A stretch of 64,000 nt of DNA, taken from contig NZ_JACHNZ010000012.1 of assembly GCF_014199685.1 (NCBI RefSeq), forward strand, positions 27,958 to 91,957, given 5' to 3'. Below, piece by piece: positions 9,435 through 18,018 of the stretch (positions are counted from its first letter, which is position 1; each line of letters starts with the position of its first letter). Below the pieces are notes generated by a model. That model was not told the origin of the DNA. It worked only from the letters and a program-made list of their open reading frames with translations, and did no database searches. The DNA is from Sphingosinicella soli (GTDB taxonomy: Bacteria > Pseudomonadota > Alphaproteobacteria > Sphingomonadales > Sphingomonadaceae). Position numbers and translations under genes: made by a program.

Positions 9435-9790
9435 AGCGGCAGGCGGCCGAACGGCACGGCCGCCGCGCCGAACGCATCGCCGCGCTGTGGCTGAAACTGA
9501 AAGGCTACCGCATCCTCGGGCAGCGCATCCGCACACCGGCGGGCGAAATCGATATCGTGGCGCGGCGCGGCCGCCTGCTGGCGTTTGTGGAAGTGAAAGC
9601 GCGCAACAGCGATCTGGATGCGTCCGCCGCGCTGGAGCCCGCGCGGCTGCGGCGGGTTACGCGCGCGGCCAATCTCGTGCTCGGCCGCTACATCGCGGGC
9701 TGCGACGGCGCGCGCATCGATGCGCTGGTGATTTCGAAGGGCCGCCTGCCCCGCCACTTCGAAGGCGTGGTCGACGGCGATTGGGCTTAG
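9431..9790 (+). CDS. YraN family (UPF0102) nuclease-fold protein
   Basis: 119-residue member of UPF0102, a predicted restriction-endonuclease-like fold of unproven function. It has the motif GRRAERIAALWLKLKGYRIL, then TPAGEIDIVARRGRLLAFVEVKAR, giving the D...EVK catalytic pattern of that fold. The GTG start at 9431 overlaps the rsmI stop by 4 nt, so translation is probably coupled. The rsmI-yraN pair is conserved widely. Confidence 0.9.
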   Translation: MKRQAAERHGRRAERIAALWLKLKGYRILGQRIRTPAGEIDIVARRGRLLAFVEVKARNSDLDASAALEPARLRRVTRAANLVLGRYIAGCDGARIDALVISKGRLPRHFEGVVDGDWA

Positions 9791-9825
9791 CTGCTAGAGG
9801 GCCGTTCGAATCGAAGGGATTTTCC

Positions 9826-10773
9826 ATGAGCCTCAACGTCGCCGTCCAGATGGACCCCATCGCGCACATCAACATCGCGGGCGATTCGACCTTCGCGCTG
9901 ATGCTGAAGGCGCAGGAGCGCGGCTACACGATGTGGCATTATCTCGCCGATGAGCTTTCCTGGCGCGGCGGCCGCGTGATCGCCCATGCGCGGCCGGTTT
10001 CGGTGCGCGCCGTCGCGGGCGACCATTATACGCTGGGCGAAGCGCGCGATCTCGATCTGGGCAGCGATGTCGATGTCGTGCTGATGCGGCAGGATCCGCC
10101 GTTCGATATCGGCTACATCACCGCCACGCACCTGCTCGAAATGCTCGACGGCGAAACGCTGGTGGTGAACAACCCGCGCGAGGTGCGCAACGCCCCTGAA
10201 AAGCTGTTCGTCACCCAGTTCGCCGATCTGATGCCGCCGACGCTCATCACGCGGCGGCTCGAGGAGGTGCTGGCGTTCCGCCGCCGCTACGGCGCGATCG
10301 TCATCAAGCCGCTGCACGGCAACGCCGGTGCCGCCGTGTTCAAGCTGGGCGAGGACGACGGCAACCTGCCCGCGCTCGTCGAGCTGTTCTCGAGCGTGTG
10401 GCGAGAGCCGTTCATGGTGCAGCGCTTCCTTCCCAAGGTAAGCGACGGCGACAAGCGCATCGTTCTGGTGGACGGCAAGGTGGCGGGCGCCATCAACCGC
10501 CTGCCCAAGGCCGGCGAGATCCGGTCCAACCTGGCGGCGGGCGGCAATGCGGCGAAAACGCTGCTCACCGCGCGCGAAGAGGAAATCTGCGCGCGACTGG
10601 CGCCCGAGCTGGAACGGCGCGGGCTGCTTTTCGTCGGAATCGACGTGATCGACGGCTATCTCACCGAGATCAACGTCACCTCGCCCACCGGCATCGTCGC
10701 CATCGACCGCTTCAACGGCACCGACACGGCAGGAATGATCTGGGATGCGATTTTGAGGAGGCTCGACCGCTGA
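9826..10773 (+). CDS. gshB: Glutathione synthase
   Basis: Joins gamma-glutamylcysteine to glycine with ATP. The 315 residues belong to the prokaryotic GshB/ATP-grasp group: MDPIAHINIAGDSTFALM at the start, MRQDPPFDIGYI (about 86-97), VVNNPREVRNAPEKL, the ATP-grasp loop KPLHGNAGAAVF, and the C-terminal EINVTSPTGI metal/ATP motif. AAGGGA lies before the ATG at 9826. The next gene, a DedA protein, starts one base after the stop. Confidence 0.96.
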   Translation: MSLNVAVQMDPIAHINIAGDSTFALMLKAQERGYTMWHYLADELSWRGGRVIAHARPVSVRAVAGDHYTLGEARDLDLGSDVDVVLMRQDPPFDIGYITATHLLEMLDGETLVVNNPREVRNAPEKLFVTQFADLMPPTLITRRLEEVLAFRRRYGAIVIKPLHGNAGAAVFKLGEDDGNLPALVELFSSVWREPFMVQRFLPKVSDGDKRIVLVDGKVAGAINRLPKAGEIRSNLAAGGNAAKTLLTAREEEICARLAPELERRGLLFVGIDVIDGYLTEINVTSPTGIVAIDRFNGTDTAGMIWDAILRRLDR

Positions 10774-10774
10774 T

Positions 10775-11374
10775 ATGGGTGAATGGGTACAACAGCTGAT
10801 CGCCGAGACCGGCTATCTCGGCATCGCCTTCCTGATGTTTCTCGAGACGGTGTTTCCGCCGATCCCGAGCGAAATCATCATGTCGTTCGCAGGGCTGGAA
10901 GCCGCGAAGGGGGCGTTCAGCCTGGTCGGCGCGATCATCGCGGGAACGACGGGCGCGATGTTCGGCAACATCTTCTGGTATCTGCTCGCCAAGCAGATAG
11001 GCATCCACCGCTTCGATCCCATCGTCCGGCGCTTCGGCCGCTGGCTGACCGTCAGCATCGGCGACATCGAGAAGGCGCACAAATGGTTCGACCAGCACGG
11101 CGCGGCCTTCGTGCTGTTCGGGCGCATGTTGCCGACGCTGCGCTCGCTCGTCTCCGTGCCCGCAGGCTTCATGGAAATGAACTTCCGGCGCTTTGTGATC
11201 TATTCGACCATCGGCACCGCGGGATGGACGACGCTGCTCGCGGTCACGGGCTATAAGCTCGGGCAGGATTATGCCGAGATCGAAGCCTATGTCGGGCCGG
11301 TCGGCACTGCCGTGATCGTGGTGTGCCTGGCGGGCTATGTGTGGCGCGTCATCACCTGGAAGCCGCACGCCTAA
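10775..11374 (+). CDS. DedA family membrane protein
   Basis: Integral inner-membrane protein of the DedA/SNARE-associated family; members flip undecaprenyl phosphate or phosphatidylethanolamine or support proton-motive-force homeostasis, but the substrate cannot be set here. The 199 residues show the family motifs ETVFPPIPSEIIM (about residues 23-35), FGNIFWYLLAK, and FGRMLPTLRSLVSVPAG with the paired arginines, plus four to five hydrophobic segments. It follows gshB by one base and overlaps the convergent xerC stop by 3 nt. Confidence 0.93.
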   Translation: MGEWVQQLIAETGYLGIAFLMFLETVFPPIPSEIIMSFAGLEAAKGAFSLVGAIIAGTTGAMFGNIFWYLLAKQIGIHRFDPIVRRFGRWLTVSIGDIEKAHKWFDQHGAAFVLFGRMLPTLRSLVSVPAGFMEMNFRRFVIYSTIGTAGWTTLLAVTGYKLGQDYAEIEAYVGPVGTAVIVVCLAGYVWRVITWKPHA

Positions 11375-12315
11375 GCGCGCGGATGCGCGTGCCGGTAAAC
11401 ATCGAGCAGGCGCGCCGCGTCGACCTCCGTATAGACCTGCGTGGATGACAGGCTGGCGTGGCCGAGCAGTTCCTGAATCGCGCGCAGATCCGCGCCCCGC
11501 GCAAGCAGATGCGTCGCGAAACTGTGGCGCAGCGCGTGCGGGGTTGCGGACGGCGGCAGGCCGAGCGCGGCGCGCACGGCGCGCATCGCAGCGCGGATCA
11601 TGCCCGGCGACAGCGCGCTGCCCTTCGCGCCCCGGAACAGCGGCGTGCCCGGCGCGGGGCTGAACGGCGCCAGTTCGAGATAGGCTTCGATCGCCTCGCG
11701 CACCCTGGGCAGCACGGGCACGACGCGTGTTTTTCCGCGCTTGCCCGTCACGGTGATCGCCGCGCCGATCGGCAGCACGTCGCCGGTGAGCGACAGCGCC
11801 TCGGCGATGCGCAGGCCCGAGCCGTAGAGCAGCAGCAGCACCGCCGTATCGCGCGCGCCGATCCACGGCTCGCGCGCCGCATCTCCGGCGAGATCGGCGA
11901 CACCGGCGGCGTCAGCCGGCGCGAGCGGGCGCGGCACGCGCTTTTTCAGGCGCGGCGAGGCCAGCCCCGCGATCGCCTTGCAATCGATGCCGCGATGCTT
12001 TCGCGCCCAGCGAAAGAAGCTCCTGAGCGACGCCACCTCGCGCGCGACCGAGGCGTTCGCCAGCCCTTCGGCGCGGCGGTGCGCGAGATAGGCGCGGAGG
12101 TCGGCGAGGCTGAGCGCGGCAAGCGCGGCATCGTCGACAGGGCCACCGAGGTGCCCGCCCAGGAAATGGACGAAGCCGTTCAGGCTCGTCTGATAGGCGC
12201 GGAGCGTGTGCGCGGAGCGGCGCTCGGCAGCTTCGAGGTGGCCGAGCCATTCCGCGACGCGGGCGTGCGCGGGCTGGTTCAGCGCACGCGGGTCTAGGGC
12301 TCGATCTGCATCCAC
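11371..12315 (-). CDS. xerC: Tyrosine recombinase XerC
   Basis: Site-specific recombinase that with XerD resolves chromosome dimers at dif. Catalytic residues are visible in order: Arg in YGSGLRIAEAL, Lys in TGKRGKTR, HALRHSFATHLL (His-x-x-Arg), His in LGHASLSSTQ and the nucleophile in VYTEVD. The N-terminal SAM-like core-binding domain starts at VAEWLGHLEAAERRSAHTL. The probable start is GTG at 12315 (314 residues), overlapping the DUF484 stop by 22 nt; the in-frame sequence further upstream is antisense-like and not conserved. DUF484 next to xerC is a recurrent arrangement. Confidence 0.93.
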   Translation of the reverse strand: MDADRALDPRALNQPAHARVAEWLGHLEAAERRSAHTLRAYQTSLNGFVHFLGGHLGGPVDDAALAALSLADLRAYLAHRRAEGLANASVAREVASLRSFFRWARKHRGIDCKAIAGLASPRLKKRVPRPLAPADAAGVADLAGDAAREPWIGARDTAVLLLLYGSGLRIAEALSLTGDVLPIGAAITVTGKRGKTRVVPVLPRVREAIEAYLELAPFSPAPGTPLFRGAKGSALSPGMIRAAMRAVRAALGLPPSATPHALRHSFATHLLARGADLRAIQELLGHASLSSTQVYTEVDAARLLDVYRHAHPRA

Positions 12316-12857
12316 CGCGCGATCATGCGCGAAACCACGTCGCCGAGGAAGGCGAGAAGCTCGCTGCCGTGATAGTCGCCGAAATTGTGAGGCGCGCGCG
12401 AACCCAGCGCAATGATGCCGGTGGGCGCGGGCGGCGTGGGGCGCAGCGCGATCAAAGCCTCGGAGCGGATGAGATCGGCGGCGGGGCCGAACACGGGCGC
12501 GCCGTGCTTGACGCTGCGCGCCTGCCCCACGGGAAGCAGATGGCACCACAGCTCGACCTGCTCGGGATCGATGAACTGCACGCCGCTGGCGCTCGCCCTG
12601 ATGCCCTGCCCGCTGGTGGTGAGGCCCATTCCGATCGCATCGACGCGCAGGATATCCACCCAATCCTGCGTGACCACATGGATGAGATGTTCGAAGCTGC
12701 TTGCATCGAGCGCGGCGAGCGCGGCGGCGTGAATCTGCTGCACGGCACCGGCATGACCGCGCGCATAGGCGAGCAGATCGCTGTTCGCCTCGCCGAGCGC
12801 GGCGACACGGGTGCGCAGGCGAACGAGCGCTTCGGACTGGAAATCGAGAACAGCCAT
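12294..12857 (-). CDS. DUF484 family protein
   Basis: 187-residue protein of the DUF484 family, which has a GAF-like fold and often sits next to xerC. No function is proven. Visible features are a helical N-terminus (VLDFQSEALVRLRTRVAAL) and a GAF-like C-terminal part ending GIIALGSRAPHNFGDYHGSELLAFLGDVVSRMI, the most conserved part of the family. ATG 12857 was chosen because the sequence upstream is repeat-containing intergenic DNA. Its end overlaps xerC. Confidence 0.88.
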   Translation of the reverse strand: MAVLDFQSEALVRLRTRVAALGEANSDLLAYARGHAGAVQQIHAAALAALDASSFEHLIHVVTQDWVDILRVDAIGMGLTTSGQGIRASASGVQFIDPEQVELWCHLLPVGQARSVKHGAPVFGPAADLIRSEALIALRPTPPAPTGIIALGSRAPHNFGDYHGSELLAFLGDVVSRMIARWMQIEP

Positions 12858-12925
12858 GGCCACAACCCTATCGCGGACATGGTTAAGAGAAGCTGAGCGG
12901 CGGGGGAGCCCTTTCCTCCTCGCCA

Positions 12926-12996
12926 CTTCAGGGGAGGGGTCTATCCTCAAACGCTGCGCCGGGGGGGACCGCCCCACCCCAACCCCTCCCCTGAAG
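12926..12996. repeat. Intergenic inverted repeat
   Basis: A perfect 15-nt inverted repeat (12926-12940 and 12982-12996, core CTTCAGGGGAGGGGT) with a 41-nt loop lies between the fsa stop and DUF484, both on the minus strand. It could end fsa transcription. It is similar in style to the pyrimidine-rich repeats at 22905, 41969 and 43751. Confidence 0.7.
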
Positions 12997-13010
12997 AGGA
13001 GGGGCTTCGG

Positions 13011-13664
13011 TTAGAGGATGGACTGGCCGGTCTTTTCCCAGTCGGCGAGGAAGCCGGCGATGCCTTTTTCGGTGAGCACGTGATTGAACAGCGCGCGGAT
13101 CACCGCCGGGGGGGCCGTCATCACGTCCGCGCCGATCTTCGCCGATTCGAGCACGTGGATGGGGTGACGGACGCTGGCGACGAGGATCTCGGTCGCATAA
13201 TCATAGTTGTCGTAGATGAGGCGAATGTCGCTGATGAGCTGCATGCCGTCGGCGCCGTTGTCGTCGTGACGGCCGACGAACGGCGAAATAAAGGTCGCCC
13301 CCGCCTTCGCCGCGAGCAGCGCCTGATTCGCCGAGAAGCAGAGCGTGACGTTGACCATCGTGCCGTCGCGCGTCAGCGCCTTGCAGGTCTTGAGGCCGTC
13401 GATGGTGAGCGGCACCTTGATCGCGATGTTGTCCGCGACCTTCCGGAGAACCTCGGCCTCCTTCATCATCGTTTCGTGATCGAGCGCGACGACTTCGGCG
13501 GAAACCGGGCCTTCGACGATCTTGCAGATTTCGGTCACGACCTCGACGAAGCCACGCCCGGACTTGTGGATCAGCGACGGGTTCGTCGTTACGCCGTCGA
13601 GAAGGCCCGTGGCGGCGAGGTCTGCGATTTCCCTGGTATCGGCGGTATCGACGAAGAATTTCAT
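13011..13664 (-). CDS. fsa: Fructose-6-phosphate aldolase / transaldolase-like protein
   Basis: Class I aldolase of the small transaldolase (MipB/TalC/FSA) family. The 217 residues start [13 protein letters not shown] and contain GVTTNPSLI (about 24-32), the Schiff-base lysine Lys83 in IKVPLT, and [10 protein letters not shown]. Whether it acts as a transaldolase in the pentose phosphate pathway or as an FSA cannot be settled from sequence. It diverges from priA. Confidence 0.93.
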   Translation of the reverse strand: MKFFVDTADTREIADLAATGLLDGVTTNPSLIHKSGRGFVEVVTEICKIVEGPVSAEVVALDHETMMKEAEVLRKVADNIAIKVPLTIDGLKTCKALTRDGTMVNVTLCFSANQALLAAKAGATFISPFVGRHDDNGADGMQLISDIRLIYDNYDYATEILVASVRHPIHVLESAKIGADVMTAPPAVIRALFNHVLTEKGIAGFLADWEKTGQSIL

Positions 13665-13773
13665 GGCGGGGGCTTTCGGAGCTGGAGCGTTTCAACAGCC
13701 CTTAGCGATACGAATCGCTTGGCGTCCATAGCGCGGCTTTGCCTTCGCGGGCGCGCGCTTACATAAGAGCGCG

Positions 13774-15957
13774 ATGCCTGCCCCCCGTCCCGCTTCCCGT
13801 CTGCGCGTTCTCACCCGCAACGCCGCGCTCGGCCCGCTCGACTACCGCGCGCCCGCCGAAGGCGTGCCGGTGGGCAGCGTGGTGCGCGTGCCGCTGGGGC
13901 CGCGCGAGCTGCACGGCGTGGTGTGGGAGGCGGAGAGCCTGCCGGCGGGCGAGGTTGCCGACGCCAAGCTGCGGGCGATCCTGGGCCCCGCGCCGGTGCC
14001 GCCGATCCCCGCGAGCGTGCGGCGGCTCGTCGAGTGGGTGGCGGCCTATTATCTGGTGCCGCCCGCCGCCGTGCTGCGCATGGTGCTGTCGGTCCCCGCC
14101 GCGCTCGACGGCGCGCGCACCGTCACCGAATACCGCGTTTCGGGCCAGCTTCCCGAACGGATGACCGAGAAGCGCGAGGCGGCGCTTTCCACGCTCGGGC
14201 ACGCGCAGGGGCTGGTGCGCGAACTTGCCGAATGGTCGGGCGTGTCGGACGCGGTGATTCGCGGGCTGATCTCGGCGGGCGCGATCGAGCCGGTGACTGT
14301 GTCGGTGGACCGTACGCCGCCGCTGCCCGACCCCGCGTTCGACCCGCCAACGCTGGAGCCGGAACAGGCGGCGGCGGCAGCGGCGCTGGTCGAGGCCGTC
14401 CACGCGCACGACTTCGCGCCGTTCCTGCTCGACGGCGTGACGGGCTCCGGCAAGACCGAGACCTATCTGGAAGCGGTCGCCGCCGCGCTGGAGGAGGGCG
14501 GACAGGCGCTCGTGCTGCTGCCCGAGATCGCGCTGACCGAGCCGTTCCTGCGCCGCTTCGAAGCGCGCTTCGGCTGCAAGCCGGTGCAGTGGCACAGCGA
14601 CCTGCGTGCCTCCGAGCGCCGCACCGCGTGGCGGGCGGCGGCGAGCGGCGCGGCGAAGGTGGTGGTGGGGGCGCGCTCCGCGCTGTTCCTGCCCTACCCG
14701 GACCTGCGGCTGATCGTGGTGGACGAGGCGCACGAGACGAGCTTCAAGCAGGAAGACGGCGTGCCCTATCATGCGCGCGATGTCGCGGTGATGCGCGCGC
14801 AGATCGAGGCGATCCCCATCGTGCTCGCCACCGCGACGCCCGCGATCGAGACGCTGGCACAGGTGACGCGCGGCCGCTACCGCCACCTTGAACTGCCCAG
14901 CCGCTACGGCGGCGCGCAGATGCCCGGCATCGAGGCGATCGACCTTCGCGTCACCCAGCCCGAGGCAGGCCGCTGGCTGGCGCCGCCGCTCGTCGAGGCG
15001 ATGAAGACGACGCTGGCGCGCGGCGAACAATCGCTGCTGTTCCTCAACCGGCGCGGCTATGCGCCGCTGACGCTGTGCCGCCACTGCGGCACGCGCATCG
15101 AGTGCCCGAACTGCACGGCGTGGATGGTGGAACACCGGCTGGTGAAGCGGCTGCAATGCCACCACTGCGGGCTGGTGGAGGCAGTGCCCGACGCCTGCCC
15201 CGAGTGCGGCGAGGAACACAGCCTCGTCGCCTGCGGGCCGGGCGTGGAGCGTATCGCCGAAGAGGTCTCCGCGCTGTTCCCGGACGCGAACGTCGCGCTT
15301 GTCACCTCGGACACGATCCACTCCCCCGCGCAGGCGAAGGCATTGGTCGACAGCGCGCTCGCCCGCGAGATCGACATCTTCATCGGCACGCAGCTCATCA
15401 CCAAGGGCTACCACTTCCCCGAACTGACGCTCGTGGGCGTCGTCGACGCGGACCTTGCGCTGAAGGGCGGCGATCTTCGCGCGGGCGAGCGCAGTTTCCA
15501 GCAGATCAGCCAGGTGGCGGGGCGCGCGGGGCGCGGCGAAAAGCCGGGGCACGTCTATATCCAGACGCACCAGCCCGAAGCGCCCGTGCTCGCCGCGCTC
15601 GTCGCCGGGGACGCGCCGGGTTTCTATGCCGCCGAGACCAAAGCGCGCCGCGCCGCCGCGATGCCGCCGTTCGGGCGGCTGGCCGCGATCATCGTTTCCG
15701 GGCCGGACGAGGCGCAGGTGGCGGCGACAGCGCGCGCGATCGGCCGCGCCGCGCCCACGGGCATCGACGGCCTCACCATCCTTGGCCCCGCGCCCGCCCC
15801 GCTGTCGCTGCTGCGCGGACGCTTCCGGCACCGGCTGCTGGTCCACGCGGCGCGGCGGGCGGACGTGCAGGGGCTGATCGCGGACTGGCTCACGCGCGTA
15901 GAGGTGAATAGAAACGTGCGCGTAACGGTCGATATAGACCCCTACAGCTTCGTGTGA
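13774..15957 (+). CDS. priA: Primosomal replication restart helicase PriA
   Basis: Superfamily 2 3'-to-5' helicase that reloads the replisome at stalled forks. The 727 residues hold an N-terminal DNA-binding domain, the Walker A GVTGSGKTE (about residue 222), DEAH box VVDEAHE (about 315), and helicase motifs GYAPLTLC and QVAGRAGRG. A zinc-binding insert contains CRHCG, CPNC, CHHC and CPEC (about 435-475). Start ATG 13774; followed 19 nt later by an msrB gene. A 695-codon open frame on the opposite strand is a GC-rich shadow. Confidence 0.97.
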   Translation: MPAPRPASRLRVLTRNAALGPLDYRAPAEGVPVGSVVRVPLGPRELHGVVWEAESLPAGEVADAKLRAILGPAPVPPIPASVRRLVEWVAAYYLVPPAAVLRMVLSVPAALDGARTVTEYRVSGQLPERMTEKREAALSTLGHAQGLVRELAEWSGVSDAVIRGLISAGAIEPVTVSVDRTPPLPDPAFDPPTLEPEQAAAAAALVEAVHAHDFAPFLLDGVTGSGKTETYLEAVAAALEEGGQALVLLPEIALTEPFLRRFEARFGCKPVQWHSDLRASERRTAWRAAASGAAKVVVGARSALFLPYPDLRLIVVDEAHETSFKQEDGVPYHARDVAVMRAQIEAIPIVLATATPAIETLAQVTRGRYRHLELPSRYGGAQMPGIEAIDLRVTQPEAGRWLAPPLVEAMKTTLARGEQSLLFLNRRGYAPLTLCRHCGTRIECPNCTAWMVEHRLVKRLQCHHCGLVEAVPDACPECGEEHSLVACGPGVERIAEEVSALFPDANVALVTSDTIHSPAQAKALVDSALAREIDIFIGTQLITKGYHFPELTLVGVVDADLALKGGDLRAGERSFQQISQVAGRAGRGEKPGHVYIQTHQPEAPVLAALVAGDAPGFYAAETKARRAAAMPPFGRLAAIIVSGPDEAQVAATARAIGRAAPTGIDGLTILGPAPAPLSLLRGRFRHRLLVHAARRADVQGLIADWLTRVEVNRNVRVTVDIDPYSFV

Positions 15958-15976
15958 AGCGCGCTATATTGAGCGC

Positions 15977-16471
15977 ATGCGACGCCGCGAACTTTTGGGA
16001 TTCGGCGCGGGCCTGCTGGGCGCGGGGCTTGCCGCGCGCTGGGCGTTCGCCCGGGGCGAACCGCCGGCCGGAACCTTCGAAATCCGCTACAGCGACGCGG
16101 AATGGAAGCGCCGCCTGACGGGCAGGCAATATTACATCCTTCGCGAATCGGGCACCGAGCGGCCGGGCACGAGTCCGCTGCTGAAGGAAAAGCGCAAAGG
16201 CGTGTTCGCCTGCGCGGGCTGCGCGCTGCCGCTTTACCGCTCCGCCGACAAGTACGACAGCGGCACCGGCTGGCCGAGCTTCACACGCCCGCTGAAGGAC
16301 GCCGTGGGCACGGCGCGCGACGTCACCCTCGGGATGGTGCGCACGGAAGTTCACTGCCGCCGCTGCGGCGGGCATCTGGGACACGTCTTCAACGACGGCC
16401 CGCCGCCCACCGGCAAACGGCACTGCATCAACGGCGACGCGCTCGATTTCGTCCCCGCCGGGAGCGCATGA
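15977..16471 (+). CDS. msrB: Exported peptide methionine (R)-S-oxide reductase MsrB
   Basis: Reduces methionine-R-sulfoxide in proteins. The N-terminus MRRRELLGFGAGLLGAGLA looks like a twin-arginine (Tat) signal, so the enzyme probably acts in the periplasm. The MsrB domain has the four zinc cysteines in CAGC and CRRC, GWPSF, and the catalytic Cys in GKRHCIN near residue 150. Length 164 is domain plus signal. The first of three adjacent methionine sulfoxide reductase genes; the next starts 10 nt later. Confidence 0.94.
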   Translation: MRRRELLGFGAGLLGAGLAARWAFARGEPPAGTFEIRYSDAEWKRRLTGRQYYILRESGTERPGTSPLLKEKRKGVFACAGCALPLYRSADKYDSGTGWPSFTRPLKDAVGTARDVTLGMVRTEVHCRRCGGHLGHVFNDGPPPTGKRHCINGDALDFVPAGSA

Positions 16472-16481
16472 CAGGAAGACC

Positions 16482-16874
16482 ATGGACACGTCACTGACCG
16501 AGACCGAATGGAAGGCGCGCCTGACATCCGAACAATATCGCGTCCTGCGCGAGGCCGGAACCGAGCGGCCGTGGTCCAGCCCGCTGAACGGAGAGAAGCG
16601 CGAGGGCGCGTTCGTCTGCGCGGGCTGCGGCGCGGTGCTTTACCGTTCCGCCGACAAGTTCGACAGCGGCTGCGGCTGGCCGAGCTTCACGCGCGCGAAC
16701 GGCGAGATCATCGAGCGTCCCGACCATAGCCACGGCATGACCCGCACCGAGCTGCTGTGCGGCAACTGCGGCGGGCACCTGGGCCATGTGTTCGACGACG
16801 GCCCCCTGCCCACCGGCAAGCGCCACTGCATCAATGGCGTGTCGCTGGCGTTCGAGCCCGAAAGCCCGGAATGA
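16482..16874 (+). CDS. msrB: Cytoplasmic peptide methionine (R)-S-oxide reductase MsrB
   Basis: Second MsrB copy, 130 residues, with no signal sequence, so probably cytoplasmic. CAGC and CGNC bind zinc, CGWPSF forms the core, and GKRHCIN near residue 115 carries the catalytic cysteine. It is clearly related to the preceding copy, so the pair probably arose by duplication and relocation of one product. Its stop overlaps the msrA start (ATGA). Confidence 0.95.
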   Translation: MDTSLTETEWKARLTSEQYRVLREAGTERPWSSPLNGEKREGAFVCAGCGAVLYRSADKFDSGCGWPSFTRANGEIIERPDHSHGMTRTELLCGNCGGHLGHVFDDGPLPTGKRHCINGVSLAFEPESPE

Positions 16875-17446
16875 AACGCGCCGCCGCGCTGGCGCTGATC
16901 GTCGCCGCCGGATTCGCGCCTGCGGAAAGCCCGCGGCGCGCGGAGGCGATTTTCGCGATGGGCTGCTTCTGGTCGGCCGAAGCCGCGATGGAAAAGCAGC
17001 CCGGCGTGATAACCGCGGTTTCCGGCTTCGCGGGCGGGCATGTGAAGAACCCCACTTACAGGCAGGTCACGCGGGGCGGCACCGGCCACCTGGAGGCCGT
17101 GCGCGTCGTCTACGATCCGCGCAGGACGAGCTACGCAAAGCTGCTCGACGCCTTCTGGCACAACATCGATCCGTTCGATCCGGCAGGCCAGTTCTGCGAC
17201 AAGGGCGCGGCCTATCAGACCGCCGTTTTCGCCGCAAACGCCGACCAGCGCACGCTGGCGGAAGGCGACAAGGCGCGAATCGGCAAGCGGTTCGGCAAGC
17301 GCGTCGCGACCGACATTCGGGGCGCCGCCACGTTCTACCCGGCGGAGGCTTACCATCAGGACTTCGCCAAGCGGAACGCGCGGCACTATGGCGCCTATCG
17401 TTCGGGCTGCGGGCAGGACCGGCGGCTCAAGGCCATTTGGGGGTAG
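16871..17446 (+). CDS. msrA: Exported peptide methionine (S)-S-oxide reductase MsrA
   Basis: Reduces the S-epimer of methionine sulfoxide. The 191 residues begin with a Sec-type signal (MKRAAALALIVAAGFAPAES). The catalytic motif GCFW with Cys32 follows, then GGTGHLEAVRVVYDP, FWHNIDPFDP and the resolving-type Cys near the C-terminus (SGCGQDRR). The start ATG 16871 overlaps the upstream msrB stop by 4 nt; the longer upstream frame is only a shadow of msrB. With the Tat-type MsrB it would give the periplasm both stereospecific activities. Confidence 0.93.
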   Translation: MKRAAALALIVAAGFAPAESPRRAEAIFAMGCFWSAEAAMEKQPGVITAVSGFAGGHVKNPTYRQVTRGGTGHLEAVRVVYDPRRTSYAKLLDAFWHNIDPFDPAGQFCDKGAAYQTAVFAANADQRTLAEGDKARIGKRFGKRVATDIRGAATFYPAEAYHQDFAKRNARHYGAYRSGCGQDRRLKAIWG

Positions 17447-17453
17447 CACAACC

Positions 17454-17750
17454 TTAGTATTGCACCCGCTCTGCTGCGATCGGGCACCATTTCTCGTCGT
17501 ATTCGCCGCGTTTGCGGGCAGCGTCGCACTTGCGGCGCGCCTTGCCGATCCGTTCTTCCTGCTTCCTGATTTCGCGCCCGCGCTTTTCGTCGGCTTCCGA
17601 CTGGCTGGTGGTCACGGCATCGACACCCGCGCCGACCGCCTTCACGGGAAGCGTGACGATATCGACCGCCGTGCGCGCGATGCAGGCCGGAAGCAGCGGC
17701 GCGGCCAGCGGCAGGATCAATCGGGGCGAGGCGAATCGGGCGAAGCGCAC
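17454..17750 (-). CDS. Small putative lipoprotein, function unknown
   Basis: 98-residue protein with a short basic N-terminus, a hydrophobic segment LILPLAAPLLPAC ending in a possible lipobox cysteine, and a charged helical C-terminal half (KRGREIRKQEERIGKARRK) with two further cysteines. The start is GTG 17750, because GGAGA lies 8-9 nt upstream and the hydrophobic segment then sits near the N-terminus; longer in-frame starts are less likely. It converges on msrA. No function is recognised. Confidence 0.65.
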   Translation of the reverse strand: MRFARFASPRLILPLAAPLLPACIARTAVDIVTLPVKAVGAGVDAVTTSQSEADEKRGREIRKQEERIGKARRKCDAARKRGEYDEKWCPIAAERVQY

Positions 17751-17890
17751 AGCAACACATCTCCAGCGGAAGACACACGCATCCTTACGCGCAACCCGAT
17801 GAACAATCGCGCGGCATCGCGCTTTTTCGGCGCGCATCGGGGGCATTTCGTCGCGTGCCCGTCGGCCCGTGTTTTCCGCCTCTTGTTGCC

Positions 17891-17919
17891 TTGCAACATG
17901 GAGGGGTGCGTGCTAGTCG
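17891..17919 (+). promoter_or_regulatory. Possible sigma-70 promoter of the atp operon
   Basis: TTGCAA (17891-17896) and TAGTCG (17914-17919) are separated by 17 nt, about 100 nt before the atpH GTG. The -10 match is weak, so this is only a candidate. No other better pair was seen in the 268-nt gap between the small lipoprotein gene and atpH. Confidence 0.3.
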
Positions 17920-18018
17920 GCCCCCGCCGGTCGTGAAGGGGGTGCATTCGCGCGCCCTTCGGTTATGCGCAGGCAATTCGACATCCGGGCTTACACCGAA
18001 CGAGACCCAAGAGGACGC

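Noticed and set aside
13759..15846. 695-codon open frame antisense to priA
   Set aside because: Arg/Ala/Gly-rich translation typical of antisense frames in GC-rich DNA; priA on the other strand has full family motifs.
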